Shown: piece after piece, positions 1 to 9,129 of the stretch
Layout of the letters: every line of letters starts with the position of its first letter
Position numbering within the stretch: the stretch's first letter is position 1
Assembly: GCA_036268455.1 (NCBI GenBank)
Contig: DATAUD010000121.1
Span: 41,751 to 105,750 of the forward strand
Origin: DATAUD01 sp036268455
GTDB lineage: Bacteria; Verrucomicrobiota; Verrucomicrobiia; Limisphaerales; Palsa-1400
DNA: 64,000 nt
Reading direction: 5' to 3'
Position numbers and translations under genes: made by a program
Notes under the pieces: generated by a model
Database searches by the model: none
What the model was told of the DNA's origin: nothing
The model's input: only the letters and a program-made list of their open reading frames with translations

Positions 1-1658
1 TTCTGGTGCGCCCATGCCCCGATCCAAAGTTTGGCGACTATCAAACCAACGCCCTCATGGCCCTGGCCAAAGCCCGGAAGATGAATCCACGCCAATTGGC
101 CGCCGACGTTGCCGCCAGGCTGGACATCTCCGATTTATGCGAGCCGGTTGAAATCGCCGGCGCCGGCTTTTTGAACTTCCGCCTCAAAACCTCGGCCATC
201 GCCGGCGCGTTGCGCGACGCCGCATCCGGCGGCCCGCTGTTTTTCCAAAAGACAGCGAAGCCGCGCTCGATCATTATCGACTTCAGTTCCCCTAACGTTG
301 CCAAGCCGATGCATGTAGGCCACATTCGTTCGACGATTTTGGGCGATTCCCTGGCCCGGATGCTCAAGCTTCTGGGGCATCGCGTCATTACTGACAATCA
401 TATTGGCGATTGGGGCACGCAATTCGGCAAACTGCTCGTCGGTTGGAAAACAGGATTGGACCGCGCCGCGCTCGCCGCCGATCCCATCGCCGAGATGGAA
501 CGCCTTTACAAACTCGTCAATTCCCGATGCGAATCGGACCCGCAGACGCTCGAAAACGCCCGCCGCGAATTGGTAAAACTTCAAAGCGGCGACGCTGAAA
601 ACCTCGCCATTTGGCACGAAATGATTGCGCTATCGGAATCGCAGTTTCAACGTGTTTACTCGCGCCTTGGCGTCAAATTTGATTATTCGCTTGGCGAAAG
701 TTATTACAATCCCCGTCTCAAAACCGTCGTCGAGGAACTGGCCCAACTCGGCATCGCGCAGCCGAGCGAAGGCGCGATGGCTGTTTTCTTCAATGACGCA
801 CCCGGCCTGAAAGATCATCCGGCGCTTGTCCGCAAAAGCGACGGCGGTTTCAACTACACCACAACAGACCTGGCAACGTTGCAATTCCGGTTGGAGGGCG
901 GCACGTGGGGCGAACAGCCCGACCAAATCATTTACGTCACCGGCGCGCCGCAACAACTTCATTTCAACCAACTTTTCGCTATTCTGCGCCGTTGGAAGCC
1001 CGAGACCACTGTCAAGCTGGCCCATGTCTGGTTCGGTTCTGTTATGGGCGAAGACGGCAAGCCATTTAGGACCCGCTCCGGCGAAACCGTGCGCTTGGAA
1101 GAGTTGCTCGACGAAGCCGAGGAGCGCGCATTCAACGTGGTCTCGGAAAAAAGCCCGGAATTCGACGTTGCGCTGCGGAAGGAAATCGCGCGAGTTGTTG
1201 GCTTGGGCGCCATCAAATATGCCGATCTCTCGCAAAATCGGCAGAGCGATTACGTCTTCAGTTGGGACCGGATGCTCGCCCTGCAAGGCAACACCGCCCC
1301 GTATCTGCTTTACGCCTACACCCGCATTCGGAGCATTTTCCGCAAAGGCGGGGAAAGCGCATCGGCAGGGCAAAGCCAGGAATTCGTTTTGAAGGAACCG
1401 GACGAATTGGCGTTAGCGCGCCGCCTTCTCAATTTCGGCCTCGTTCTTGAAAACGCGGCGGACGATTATCGGCCCAATTTTCTGTGCGGTTACCTCTACG
1501 AATTGGCGGGAGACTATGCGCGCTTTTACGAAAATTGCCCGGTGTTGAAAGCCGAAGGCGCCATTCGCGCCACCCGGCTCGCCTTGTGTGAATTGACCGC
1601 AAGAGTCCTCAAGCAAGGGCTTGAGGTTCTCGGGATTGAGACAACCGAGAAGATGTGA
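1..1658 (+). CDS. argS: Arginyl-tRNA synthetase, 5' end cut by the window edge
   Basis: Attaches arginine to tRNA(Arg) in the cytoplasm (class Ia synthetase, needed for translation). The frame is open from the first bases and enters at the conserved VRPCPDPKFGDYQ segment of the N-terminal domain, so the true start lies upstream and the GTG at 6 is an internal valine. The HIGH-type signature is PMHVGHIRSTILGD at residues 101-114 counted from that GTG. The loop replacing KMSKS is FRTRSGETVRL near residue 352. The C-terminal DALR anticodon-binding domain is recognisable in AGDYARFYENCPVL and the ending LEVLGIET. About 550 residues are visible; only a few dozen should be missing. The stop abuts the convergent gene at 1659. 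Confidence 0.96.
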   Translation, partial: LVRPCPDPKFGDYQTNALMALAKARKMNPRQLAADVAARLDISDLCEPVEIAGAGFLNFRLKTSAIAGALRDAASGGPLFFQKTAKPRSIIIDFSSPNVAKPMHVGHIRSTILGDSLARMLKLLGHRVITDNHIGDWGTQFGKLLVGWKTGLDRAALAADPIAEMERLYKLVNSRCESDPQTLENARRELVKLQSGDAENLAIWHEMIALSESQFQRVYSRLGVKFDYSLGESYYNPRLKTVVEELAQLGIAQPSEGAMAVFFNDAPGLKDHPALVRKSDGGFNYTTTDLATLQFRLEGGTWGEQPDQIIYVTGAPQQLHFNQLFAILRRWKPETTVKLAHVWFGSVMGEDGKPFRTRSGETVRLEELLDEAEERAFNVVSEKSPEFDVALRKEIARVVGLGAIKYADLSQNRQSDYVFSWDRMLALQGNTAPYLLYAYTRIRSIFRKGGESASAGQSQEFVLKEPDELALARRLLNFGLVLENAADDYRPNFLCGYLYELAGDYARFYENCPVLKAEGAIRATRLALCELTARVLKQGLEVLGIETTEKM

Positions 1659-2177
1659 TTACTGCCCCGCCTTGCCCGTCAGCCCGGCCTTCTGCAACGC
1701 CGCAAAAACATCCGCGTCATTGAAGTCGCCGGTCACGGTAAACGACTCGGCGCCCTTTTGGGCCGTCTCGCCCGTCACGCCGGGAACGCCCATGACAGCT
1801 TGATGAACCGTCTTGACGCATTTCGGGCAGCAAAGATGAACGCCGTTCACAGTCAAAGTTTGGACTTTCGCCCCCTTCGCTCCTGTGGTCGCGTCGATTT
1901 TGACGCTCGCGTCGCTTGATGTGCCAAAGAAACCGGCGCTGGTAAGGGCGTCCGCGACCTTTTGGGCGGTGGCGGTGTCCGGCGCTGTAACAGCGATGGT
2001 GCCCGCCGTCTTGTCGCAGGTTGCCGTGGCGCCATCCACACTGGAAACGGCTTTATTCGCGCCTTTGACGCAACTATTGCAGCAAAGGTGAACATTGGAA
2101 AGCGTGACCGTGACATCCGCCCGGCTCATGGGAGCGAGAGCGAGCAACGCGACTAGGGAGAACAAAAAGGTTTTCAT
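1659..2177 (-). CDS. Secreted protein with two HMA-like metal-binding domains
   Basis: Probably binds a soft metal ion, most likely copper, in the periplasm; no reaction is implied. The 172 residues begin with a signal peptide (hydrophobic residues 5-15, likely cleavage after SRA at 20). Two HMA-like repeats follow, each opening with an unusual variant of the CxxC loop, HLCCNSC at 30-36 and HLCCPKC at 114-120. Each repeat continues with the usual alternation of AVSSVDGA or AVMGVPGV, a strand, and an ADALTSAGF or FAALQKAGL helix. The gene is divergent from the bufferin-like gene at 2278 across about 100 bp. The partner metal is inferred; zinc or a redox role of the cysteine pairs cannot be excluded. 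Confidence 0.75.
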   Translation of the reverse strand: MKTFLFSLVALLALAPMSRADVTVTLSNVHLCCNSCVKGANKAVSSVDGATATCDKTAGTIAVTAPDTATAQKVADALTSAGFFGTSSDASVKIDATTGAKGAKVQTLTVNGVHLCCPKCVKTVHQAVMGVPGVTGETAQKGAESFTVTGDFNDADVFAALQKAGLTGKAGQ

Positions 2178-2277
2178 AAAATTGGAGTTGGACTGGTACC
2201 GGCATTGAAATGTTCAATTCAGGTGACAACCGCAAAATAGTTATATCTGACACGGGATTTGGTCAAGCGTAAATTTA
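2178..2277. promoter_or_regulatory. Divergent intergenic region between HMA-like and bufferin-like genes
   Basis: This 100-bp AT-rich gap separates the divergent starts at 2177 (minus) and 2278 (plus), so it should carry both promoters. No clear inverted-repeat operator was seen. Shared metal-responsive control is an inference from gene content only. Confidence 0.4.
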
Positions 2278-2631
2278 ATGGTGTTGCTATTCAAGGCGGT
2301 ATTGAGCATAAAGAGCCGGGTGAAAAACAGTTCCCGAAAAATTCTTGCGGCGGCGGCAATGGCCGGTTTGTTGAGCGGCGTTTCGATGCAGCACGTGCGC
2401 GCCGATTCGGCTACGAATTCCATTCCGGGGAAAGTGGCGCCGGAGAAAAAAGCGCCGAAGGCGCATGGTTGCGCGGGGCAGAATGATTGCAAGGGGATTG
2501 GCGGTTGCAAGACCGACGGGCACGATTGCAAATTCAAGAACGCCTGCAAAGGCAAGGGTGGATGCGAGGTTACGGCCAAGGATATTGAGAATTGGCAGAA
2601 GGCGCAAAATACCCCAAAAAATTCAAAGTAA
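2278..2631 (+). CDS. BufA2-like bufferin (cysteine-rich periplasmic metallophore precursor)
   Basis: Likely a small exported peptide that binds copper. A basic, hydrophobic leader (RKILAAAAMAGLLSG) ends near HVRA and works as a signal peptide. The mature part is short and lysine/glycine-rich and carries two copies of a Cys pattern: CAGQNDCKGIGGC and CKFKNACKGKGGC, six cysteines in all. This C-x5-C-x4-C pattern is the hallmark I associate with BufA2-type bufferins, which in known cases are modified by an MNIO (DUF692) enzyme with a BufC partner. No such enzyme is in this window. The start may be the ATG at 2278 or the in-frame GTG at 2320, which gives a more normal signal peptide (118 or 104 residues). 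Confidence 0.72.
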   Translation: MVLLFKAVLSIKSRVKNSSRKILAAAAMAGLLSGVSMQHVRADSATNSIPGKVAPEKKAPKAHGCAGQNDCKGIGGCKTDGHDCKFKNACKGKGGCEVTAKDIENWQKAQNTPKNSK

Positions 2632-2657
2632 TTTCGAGTTTTTCAGGGGCTTTCCGT

Positions 2658-4070
2658 TTAATTCCGCTGCCATCCGCCTCCCAACGCTTTGTAAACCGCT
2701 ACAAGTGCCGTAGCCGTAGCGGTTTGCGTTTGAGCCAGTTGGTCCTGCGCTTCCAGCAACACCCGTTCGGCGTCCAAAACCGTCAGGAAATCCGTGGCTC
2801 CGTTGTCGTAACGACTTTGGGCAAGGGAAGCGGCGGCTTGACTGGCTTTGACTGATTCCGCCAGGTAATCGCGGCGGGCGCGGGTCTTTCCAAAGTCCAC
2901 CAGCGCGTTTTCCGTTTCTTCGAGGCTGGTTAAAACCGTTTCTTCGTATTGCGCCAACTGTGAATTCGCCACGGCTTTGGAGGCGGCGATGCGAGAGCGG
3001 ACGTGCCCATAGTCGAGGGCAGCCCATGTGATGCTCGGGCCGAAAGAGCGGGTGTCGGTGCCCGGGCCAGTCAAGTGAGTGATCGTGTTTGCCTCTAGGC
3101 CGATTGCGCCGTTGAACGTGACGCGTGGAAAAAGATCGGCTACGGCCACGCCAATCTGGGATGTCGCTGCGGCAAGATTTCGCTCGGCGGCGCGAATATC
3201 AGGGCGCCGACGCAGCAATTGGCCGGGATCACCAATATCCACAAGCTCGGGCAGAACGGGCATCGCGCGCGGTTCTTGAAGCTCGCCGACCAACGCCTCC
3301 GGTTGCTGGCCTGTCAAAACCGCGATCCTGTTGATGGCGTGGACGACGGCGGCTTCCACGGGAGGGATTTCCGCCAGTGTATTATTCAACTCGGCGCGGG
3401 CGCGCGCGACGTCGAGGTCGGTGCCGCTTCCGGCGTCGAGGCGGGCCTGGGTCAGCTTGAGGGTTTCGGTTTGATTGTTGGCGTTGCGGCGGAGGACGGC
3501 CAATTCATTTTGTGCGCCGCGCAATTGGAAATAATTCAACGCCACTTCGGCGGAGACGCTGACAAACACGTAGTTGCGGGCGCCCTCGGCGGCTTGAACG
3601 GCAGCGACGCTGGCGGCATACGAACGGCGGAGGCGCCCAAAAATATCCAGTTCCCATGTGGCATCAAAGCCGACGTCGTAAAGTTCCTGCTGGCGGGGTG
3701 TGCCGGAAAAATCAAAAAGGGCGGCTTCGCTGTATTTGGTATTGGTGTAGCTCGCAACGCCATCGACGACGGGAAGAAAATCCGCCTTGGCGCCGAGGCG
3801 CAACGCCCGGGCTTGCAGCAGGTTTGCGGTGGCAACGCGAAAGTCCAGGTTGCTCGACGCCGCCCAGGCGACCAGTTTCGTCAGTTCGTCGTCGTGGAAC
3901 GAACGCCACCATTGGGCCACAGGCTCGTTGGTCGTGAAACCGCGTTGCGCGCCGTTTGCAAACTGGGGCGGAGCGGACGGTTGCGGCGGGTGATAATTCG
4001 GGCCGACGGAGCATCCGGCGGCGATCCACACGGCTGCAAACGAGATGATTGCGATGGGACGGATTTTCAT
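2658..4070 (-). CDS. RND efflux outer membrane factor lipoprotein (OprM/NodT type)
   Basis: Forms the outer-membrane channel and periplasmic tunnel of the tripartite efflux pump encoded just upstream. The 470-residue length is typical. It starts with a lipoprotein signal (WIAAGC, Cys at about 20) and the family opening CSVGPNYHPPQPSAP. Two long OEP repeats follow, marked by ANLLQARALRLGAKADFLP, TLKLTQARLDAGSGTDLDV and SLAQSRYDNGATDFLTVLD, ending in the usual YKALGGGW. Its ATG overlaps the stop of the RND gene by 4 bp (ATGA), so it is the last gene of a translationally coupled operon. Drug substrates cannot be read from the sequence. Confidence 0.93.
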   Translation of the reverse strand: MKIRPIAIISFAAVWIAAGCSVGPNYHPPQPSAPPQFANGAQRGFTTNEPVAQWWRSFHDDELTKLVAWAASSNLDFRVATANLLQARALRLGAKADFLPVVDGVASYTNTKYSEAALFDFSGTPRQQELYDVGFDATWELDIFGRLRRSYAASVAAVQAAEGARNYVFVSVSAEVALNYFQLRGAQNELAVLRRNANNQTETLKLTQARLDAGSGTDLDVARARAELNNTLAEIPPVEAAVVHAINRIAVLTGQQPEALVGELQEPRAMPVLPELVDIGDPGQLLRRRPDIRAAERNLAAATSQIGVAVADLFPRVTFNGAIGLEANTITHLTGPGTDTRSFGPSITWAALDYGHVRSRIAASKAVANSQLAQYEETVLTSLEETENALVDFGKTRARRDYLAESVKASQAAASLAQSRYDNGATDFLTVLDAERVLLEAQDQLAQTQTATATALVAVYKALGGGWQRN

Positions 4071-7000
4071 GCTTTTTTGCGGTCCGTGACACGGCGGATG
4101 ACGTAATAAAAAATGGGCGTGAGGAAGATTCCGAAGAGCGTGACGCCCAGCATCCCGCTGAAAACAGCAGTGCCGAGCGCGCGCCGCATTTCCGCACCAG
4201 CACCCTCGGCGAGCAACAGCGGCACGACGCCGAAAATGAACGCAAAGGAAGTCATTAGAATCGGCCGGAGGCGCAGCCGACTGGCTTCAATGGCGGCCTC
4301 ACCGCGTGTCAGGCCGGCGTCTTGGCGCTGGCGTGCAAATTCCACGATCAGAATGGCGTTTTTACACGCCAAGCCGACCAGCACGACAAATCCAATTTGC
4401 GTAAAAATATTGTTGTCCATTCCCCGCACCCAAATTCCGGCGATCGCGAAAAGCAGGCACATCGGCACGATGAGAATGATCGCGAGCGGCATCGACCAGC
4501 TTTCGAACAATGCCGCCAGCGTAAGGAAAACGAACAGGACGCAGAGCGGAAACACGAACTTCGCGGTATCACCCTCGAGGATCTCCTGCAAGGTCAATTC
4601 CGTCCATTCAAAACCTATGCTGGAGGGCAATTTTTCCCGGGCCACCTTTTCCATCGCGGAAATGGCTTCGCCGGTACTCACGCCCGGTCCCGGGTTGCCG
4701 GTGATTTCGGCGGCGGGATACATGTCGTAGCGCACGATGTGGTCCGGGCCGGTGACGCTTTGCACGTTGACCAGTGTCCCCAACGGCACCATCTGGCCCT
4801 GGCTGTTGCGCGTTTTTAGGTCGAGAATGTCGCGCGGCTCGCGTCGAAACGCCTGATCCGCCTGCGCCGTGACATGGTAAGTGCGCCCGAAAAGATTCAA
4901 ATCATTCACGTAAAGCGAGCCGAGATAGATTTGCAACGTGTCAAAAATGTCACTCAATGGCACACCCATTGACTTTGCCTTGATGCGGTCCACATCCAGA
5001 TAAAGCTGCGGCGTGCTGGCGCGAAAAGTCGGGTAGGCGACCGTCACGGTGCCGAGTTTGTTGGCTTCCACCATCAGTTGCATGGCAGCGGCCTGCAAGG
5101 CTTGCAGCCCTGCGCCGCCGCGGTCCTGCAATTCCATCTTGAAGCCGCCGACGACGCCCATGCCGTTGACCGGCGGCGGGGAAAAGACGCCCACAAACCC
5201 TTCCTGGATGCCGGCCAGCCGCTTGCGCAATTCGTTCGCAATGACATCACCGGTCAATCCCTTTGGCGTCCGCTTTTGGAAATCATCGAGAATCACAAAA
5301 ACTGTCCCGGCATTGGGACTGGCGCTCAGGCTGATCGGCGAAAGACCAGCCAAATCAATCGACGCCTTGACGCCGGGTGTTTCGCTCACAATTTTGCTCA
5401 AGCGATCCACAATCGCGTCCGTCCGCTCCAGCGACGCCGAATCGGGCAACTGGACCGCGACGACGAGGTAGCCTTTGTCCTGCGGCGGAATAAAGCCGGT
5501 CGGGACTTTTTTGAAGCCGAACCATGTCAGCCCGATCAATCCAAGGTAAATCACAATGACAACCGCGCTGACGCGAATCAGGCCGCGGATCGCGCGGCTG
5601 TAGGAATTCGTTGCCGCGCCGAAAAGGCGGTTGAAGCCGGCAAAGAATTTGCCGACGGTGCGGTCCATTATCCGGCTGAACAAATCGTGGCGCGCGCCGT
5701 GTGGCTGCAACAAAATCGCGCATAGGGCGGGACTGAGAGTGAGTGAATTGAACGCGGAAATCAGGGTGGAAAAGGCAATGGTCAACGCGAATTGCCGGTA
5801 AAATTGTCCCGATACCCCGGTGATGAACGCCGTCGGGATAAAGACCGCGCACAAGACGAGAGCCACCGCGATGACGGCGCCGCTGACCTCATCCATCGCC
5901 TTGGCGGTCGCTTCGCGCGGAGGCAAGCCGAGGGCGATGTTGCGCTCGACGTTTTCGACCACGACAATTGCGTCATCCACCACGATGCCGATTGCCAGCA
6001 CCAATCCGAAGAGCGAAAGATTGTTCAGCGAAAAACCCGAGGCCGCCATCGCGGCGAACGTGCCAATCAACGAAACCGGCACCGCGAGCAGCGGAATCAC
6101 TGAGGCCCGCCACGTCTGGAGGAAGAGCAGGACAACCAGCACCACCAGGATCATCGCTTCGCCCAAAGTGTGAAGCACGGCGCGAATTGATTCCCGCGTA
6201 AACCCAGTCGTGTCAAAAACAATCCGGTATTCCAGCCCTGGCGGGAAACTCTTTTTGAGTGTTTCCATCGCTTCATGCACGGCGTCGGAGGTCTTGATCG
6301 AGTTGGAGCCGGGTAGTTGAAAGATTGCCACGGAAGCCGTGGGTTTTCCATCCAGCTTGCTGTTCATGCTGTAATCCAGTGCTGCCAATTCCACTCGCGC
6401 CACGTCCCGCAGGCGCGTCACTTGTCCGTCCGCGCCCGACTTGAGAACGATGTCGCCGAATTGGCGGGCGTCGGTGAGGCGACCTTCGGCGTTGAGGATG
6501 TATTGGAAACTCAGGCCGGGACCGATGGGTGGTTGGCCGATCTGCCCGGCGGCGACCTGAACATTTTGCTCGCGAATCGCATTGATCACGTCATCGGCGG
6601 TCAGATTGCGGGCGGCGATTTTCTCCGGATTAAGCCAGATTCTCATGCTGTAATCCCGCGCTCCGAAGATTATGATACTTCCCACCCCGGGCAACCGCGC
6701 GAGGGCGTCTTTGACGCGCAAGAACGCGTAATTGCTCACGTACACCTGGTCGTAACGCCCGTCGGGAGAAAAAAGGTTTACCACAAGGGTGATGTCGGGG
6801 GACTGCTTGGCAGTCGTCACGCCCAGGCGGCGGACTTCTTCCGGCAGTGTGGCTTCAGCGACGGCGACGCGGTTTTGCACCAGGACTTGCGCCTTATCGA
6901 GATCGGTCCCGATTTTGAACGTGATGGTCAGCGTCATGCTGCCGTCGCTCGCGCATTGAGCGGACATGTAAAGCATGTCTTCGACGCCGTTGACCTCTTC

Positions 7001-7204
7001 CTCGATGGGAGTTGCAACGGTGTCGGCGATGACCTGCGGATTCGCGCCGGGATAAGTTGCCTTGACCACAACCGTCGGCGGCACGACTGGCGGGTACTCG
7101 GCAACCGGCAATCTCACAACCGCCAGCAAACCGATCAAGACAATGACGATCGACAAGACCGACGCGAAAATGGGCCGGCCAATAAAGAAGTGAGCAAATT
7201 TCAT
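4067..7204 (-). CDS. RND efflux transporter, HAE1 family (AcrB/MexB type)
   Basis: Inner-membrane proton-driven drug exporter, active as a trimer with the adaptor and outer-membrane factor of the same operon. The start at 7204 gives MKFAHFFIGRPIFASVLS, the classical N-terminus, and overlaps the adaptor stop by 4 bp; an upstream in-frame start would add 34 atypical residues. The 1045-residue length fits AcrB. Proton-relay residues are visible: the Asp pair in GIVVDDAIVVVENVER and the Lys in ACKNAILIVEFARQRQ. Porter-domain motifs such as SPDITLVVNLFSPDG and the G-rich loop NAGTVFVILDDF are present. The two-halves topology with about 12 membrane segments is evident. Confidence 0.95.
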   Translation of the reverse strand: MKFAHFFIGRPIFASVLSIVIVLIGLLAVVRLPVAEYPPVVPPTVVVKATYPGANPQVIADTVATPIEEEVNGVEDMLYMSAQCASDGSMTLTITFKIGTDLDKAQVLVQNRVAVAEATLPEEVRRLGVTTAKQSPDITLVVNLFSPDGRYDQVYVSNYAFLRVKDALARLPGVGSIIIFGARDYSMRIWLNPEKIAARNLTADDVINAIREQNVQVAAGQIGQPPIGPGLSFQYILNAEGRLTDARQFGDIVLKSGADGQVTRLRDVARVELAALDYSMNSKLDGKPTASVAIFQLPGSNSIKTSDAVHEAMETLKKSFPPGLEYRIVFDTTGFTRESIRAVLHTLGEAMILVVLVVLLFLQTWRASVIPLLAVPVSLIGTFAAMAASGFSLNNLSLFGLVLAIGIVVDDAIVVVENVERNIALGLPPREATAKAMDEVSGAVIAVALVLCAVFIPTAFITGVSGQFYRQFALTIAFSTLISAFNSLTLSPALCAILLQPHGARHDLFSRIMDRTVGKFFAGFNRLFGAATNSYSRAIRGLIRVSAVVIVIYLGLIGLTWFGFKKVPTGFIPPQDKGYLVVAVQLPDSASLERTDAIVDRLSKIVSETPGVKASIDLAGLSPISLSASPNAGTVFVILDDFQKRTPKGLTGDVIANELRKRLAGIQEGFVGVFSPPPVNGMGVVGGFKMELQDRGGAGLQALQAAAMQLMVEANKLGTVTVAYPTFRASTPQLYLDVDRIKAKSMGVPLSDIFDTLQIYLGSLYVNDLNLFGRTYHVTAQADQAFRREPRDILDLKTRNSQGQMVPLGTLVNVQSVTGPDHIVRYDMYPAAEITGNPGPGVSTGEAISAMEKVAREKLPSSIGFEWTELTLQEILEGDTAKFVFPLCVLFVFLTLAALFESWSMPLAIILIVPMCLLFAIAGIWVRGMDNNIFTQIGFVVLVGLACKNAILIVEFARQRQDAGLTRGEAAIEASRLRLRPILMTSFAFIFGVVPLLLAEGAGAEMRRALGTAVFSGMLGVTLFGIFLTPIFYYVIRRVTDRKKA

Positions 7205-8397
7205 TGGGTCAATGAAGCTGTTGTGTTCGTCGCGTCCGCAGTGGTTCGGGTCGCGGCAACCTTCACGCCTGGACGGATTGTCATCAGGCCGTTGATGACA
7301 ACCCAATCGGCGGACTTAAGGCCGGAGCGGACGATGCGCATGCCATCGATCAGCGGCCCGAGCATCACCGGGACGTATTGGACGGTGTCCTTGTCGTCAA
7401 CAACAAACACGAACTTCTGGCTCTGGTCCGTTCCGACCGCGAGATCGGGAATGAGAAGCGCGGGATATTTTGAGGAACCGGGAACACGCGCTCGCGCAAA
7501 GAAACCGGGTTGCAGAATGCGGTCGGGATTCTCAAACAAGCCGCGCACTTCCAGCGTGCCCGTCTGCGAATCGACATGGTTATCGACGAAATCGAGCAGG
7601 CCCTTGTGGGGGAAGCCGGTTTCATTGCCCAACTCGATTTCGCAGGGAACTTTTCCGCCGTTGAGGCTGGCCTCCTTGCCTTCGCGCGCGAGTTTTTGAT
7701 ATTTCAAAATCGCTCCTTCGTCCGCGTCGAAGTAGCAATAAATCGGGTCCATCGAAACGATGGTCGCCAGCACTGAGGACTCACCCTGGTTGGCGTTGAC
7801 CAGGTTGCCGACGGTCATCATTTTGCGCCCGATCCGGCCAGAAATGGGGGCGGTGACGTGGGTGTATTCCATGTTCAACTTCGCCATCTCCACGGATGCT
7901 GCGCTGGATTGGATTGCGGCGGCAGCTTCACGTTCGGCCTTTGCGCGGGAATCGGCTTCCTCCTCGGAAATCGCCTTGGCTTTCAATAGCCGTTGCGCGC
8001 GGGTCATGTCATTGCTGGCCAATTCGAACCTTGTCTGGGCCTCGGCCAATTCCGCCTGCGCCCGGTCCAAGTCGGCCTGGTAAGGACGCGGGTCAATAAC
8101 AAAAAGCAAGTCGCCCTGTTTGACCTCGGCGCCGTCTGTGAAATGGATTGAGTCCAGATAGCCATTGACGCGCGCACGGACCTCGACTGAGGCAACCGGC
8201 TCGATCCGGCCCTGGTATTCGTCCCATTCCGTGACTTCTTTGGAAATAGGTTGGGTGACAGTCACCGCGGGTGGCGGGGGAGCGGCTTCCGCTCCGCCCG
8301 ACGCCGGCTTTTGGCAGCCGGTCAAAAGAAGGCCCGACGCGACGGCCAGGAGAACCGCATTGAATTGTATTCGTATTTGCATGTTATAAGTGAACAT
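7201..8397 (-). CDS. RND efflux periplasmic adaptor lipoprotein (AcrA/MexA family)
   Basis: Membrane-fusion protein linking the RND pump to the outer-membrane channel. A lipobox, LLLTGC, places the acylated Cys near residue 28. The lipoyl-like and hairpin parts are clear: ARVNGYLDSIHFTDGAEVKQ, then DRAQAELAEAQTRFELA and an alanine-rich coiled coil, then APISGRIGRKMMTVGNLVN, then the beta-barrel with DNHVDSQTGTLEVRGLFEN and FARARVP. The length, 398 residues, is normal. Two starts are possible, ATG at 8397 or ATG at 8382 (MQIRIQFN); the sequence just upstream of 8397 is the likely TetR site, which makes the inner start plausible. It follows tetR by 19 bp. Confidence 0.93.
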   Translation of the reverse strand: MFTYNMQIRIQFNAVLLAVASGLLLTGCQKPASGGAEAAPPPPAVTVTQPISKEVTEWDEYQGRIEPVASVEVRARVNGYLDSIHFTDGAEVKQGDLLFVIDPRPYQADLDRAQAELAEAQTRFELASNDMTRAQRLLKAKAISEEEADSRAKAEREAAAAIQSSAASVEMAKLNMEYTHVTAPISGRIGRKMMTVGNLVNANQGESSVLATIVSMDPIYCYFDADEGAILKYQKLAREGKEASLNGGKVPCEIELGNETGFPHKGLLDFVDNHVDSQTGTLEVRGLFENPDRILQPGFFARARVPGSSKYPALLIPDLAVGTDQSQKFVFVVDDKDTVQYVPVMLGPLIDGMRIVRSGLKSADWVVINGLMTIRPGVKVAATRTTADATNTTASLTQ

Positions 8398-8407
8398 TTG
8401 CTAACTT
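8389..8407. promoter_or_regulatory. Likely TetR operator copy in front of the efflux operon
   Basis: The segment reads AGTGA, three bases, then TTGCTAACTT. The same AGTGA and TTGCTAACTT blocks occur in front of the tetR gene at 9133-9147, in the same orientation, with 4 bp less between the blocks. Repetition in front of both the regulator and the pump, and nowhere else noticed here, suggests that the adjacent TetR protein binds it. Confidence 0.5.
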
Positions 8408-8416
8408 GTCACGGCA

Positions 8417-9118
8417 CTAGGAATCGAAGAACAGGCCGAGGACCTTGGGATTGTAATAGGTGTCAATCGCCTTGCGAGTCATGCCCATTCCCAGCAGACT
8501 GAACCAGACCGCCTGGTTGACGAGTTCCTCGCGGCGCGCCTTGTAGTTGATCGCCGGTTTTGCGGGCAAATAGGCCAGAGCGATCCATGCCGCCAGATGA
8601 TGCGCAAAACGGGCGCTGTTGCCATGCGTGAGAGGGGTTCGCACGGCGTCGCCGCTGCCCACCGCGGCGTTGAGGCAAGCTTCAATCCGTTCGCAAAAGC
8701 CTTCGAACCTGGTTTGATACATCAAGCGGGCGAAAACGCCGTCTTCAAGAAAGCTTTTAATCATCAGGCGCTGCCTCGTATCCCACTCGATGGAGCCGGC
8801 TGGTTTTCCGAGGACTAAAACCCGGACGAGATAATAAACCAGATGGACAAGCGTCGAAGCCGAAGGTTCCAGTTCGGTGATGATCTGGTTGAACTTGCGG
8901 CCGGCGGGGTCTTTTCCCTGGCAGCAGAAGTTCTGGATTTCGAGGTAAAGGGCTTCCTTGCCCGGAAAATGCTTATAAAGGAGCGGTTCGGAGACGCCGG
9001 CGGCGCGGGCGAGTTCGCGAGTGGTGGTTTCGGCGTAGCCTTTGCGCGCGAAAAGGGGAAGGGCGGCCTTTACGATGGCCGTTTTCCGTTCCTGGGCTGT
9101 GAGGCGCGCCTTTTTCAA
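8417..9118 (-). CDS. TetR/AcrR family transcriptional regulator
   Basis: Probable local repressor of the efflux operon that follows it on the same strand. The N-terminal DNA-binding domain is textbook: RKTAIVKAALPLFARKGYAE, then TTTRELARAAGVSEPLLYKH with FPGKEALY closing the HTH at about residue 60. The remaining 170 residues form the variable ligand and dimer domain, helix-rich, with a Cys-Cys pair (NFCCQG). Length, 233 residues, is slightly above average. A 5-bp-arm palindrome lies 12 bp upstream of its start and a related sequence precedes the adaptor gene, supporting auto-regulation and pump control. The inducer is unknown. Confidence 0.9.
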   Translation of the reverse strand: MKKARLTAQERKTAIVKAALPLFARKGYAETTTRELARAAGVSEPLLYKHFPGKEALYLEIQNFCCQGKDPAGRKFNQIITELEPSASTLVHLVYYLVRVLVLGKPAGSIEWDTRQRLMIKSFLEDGVFARLMYQTRFEGFCERIEACLNAAVGSGDAVRTPLTHGNSARFAHHLAAWIALAYLPAKPAINYKARREELVNQAVWFSLLGMGMTRKAIDTYYNPKVLGLFFDS

Positions 9119-9129
9119 GAGGGCGCAGG

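Noticed and set aside
826..1392. A 188-residue open frame on the plus strand inside argS
   Set aside because: It is a second frame of a high-GC coding region; the argS frame has intact family motifs across the whole stretch.
3219..4106. A 295-residue open frame on the plus strand
   Set aside because: It is antisense to the outer-membrane factor gene, whose lipobox and repeats are convincing; no protein features in the antisense frame.
6317..7699. A 460-residue open frame on the plus strand
   Set aside because: It runs antisense across the RND and adaptor genes and changes partner gene midway; shadow frame.
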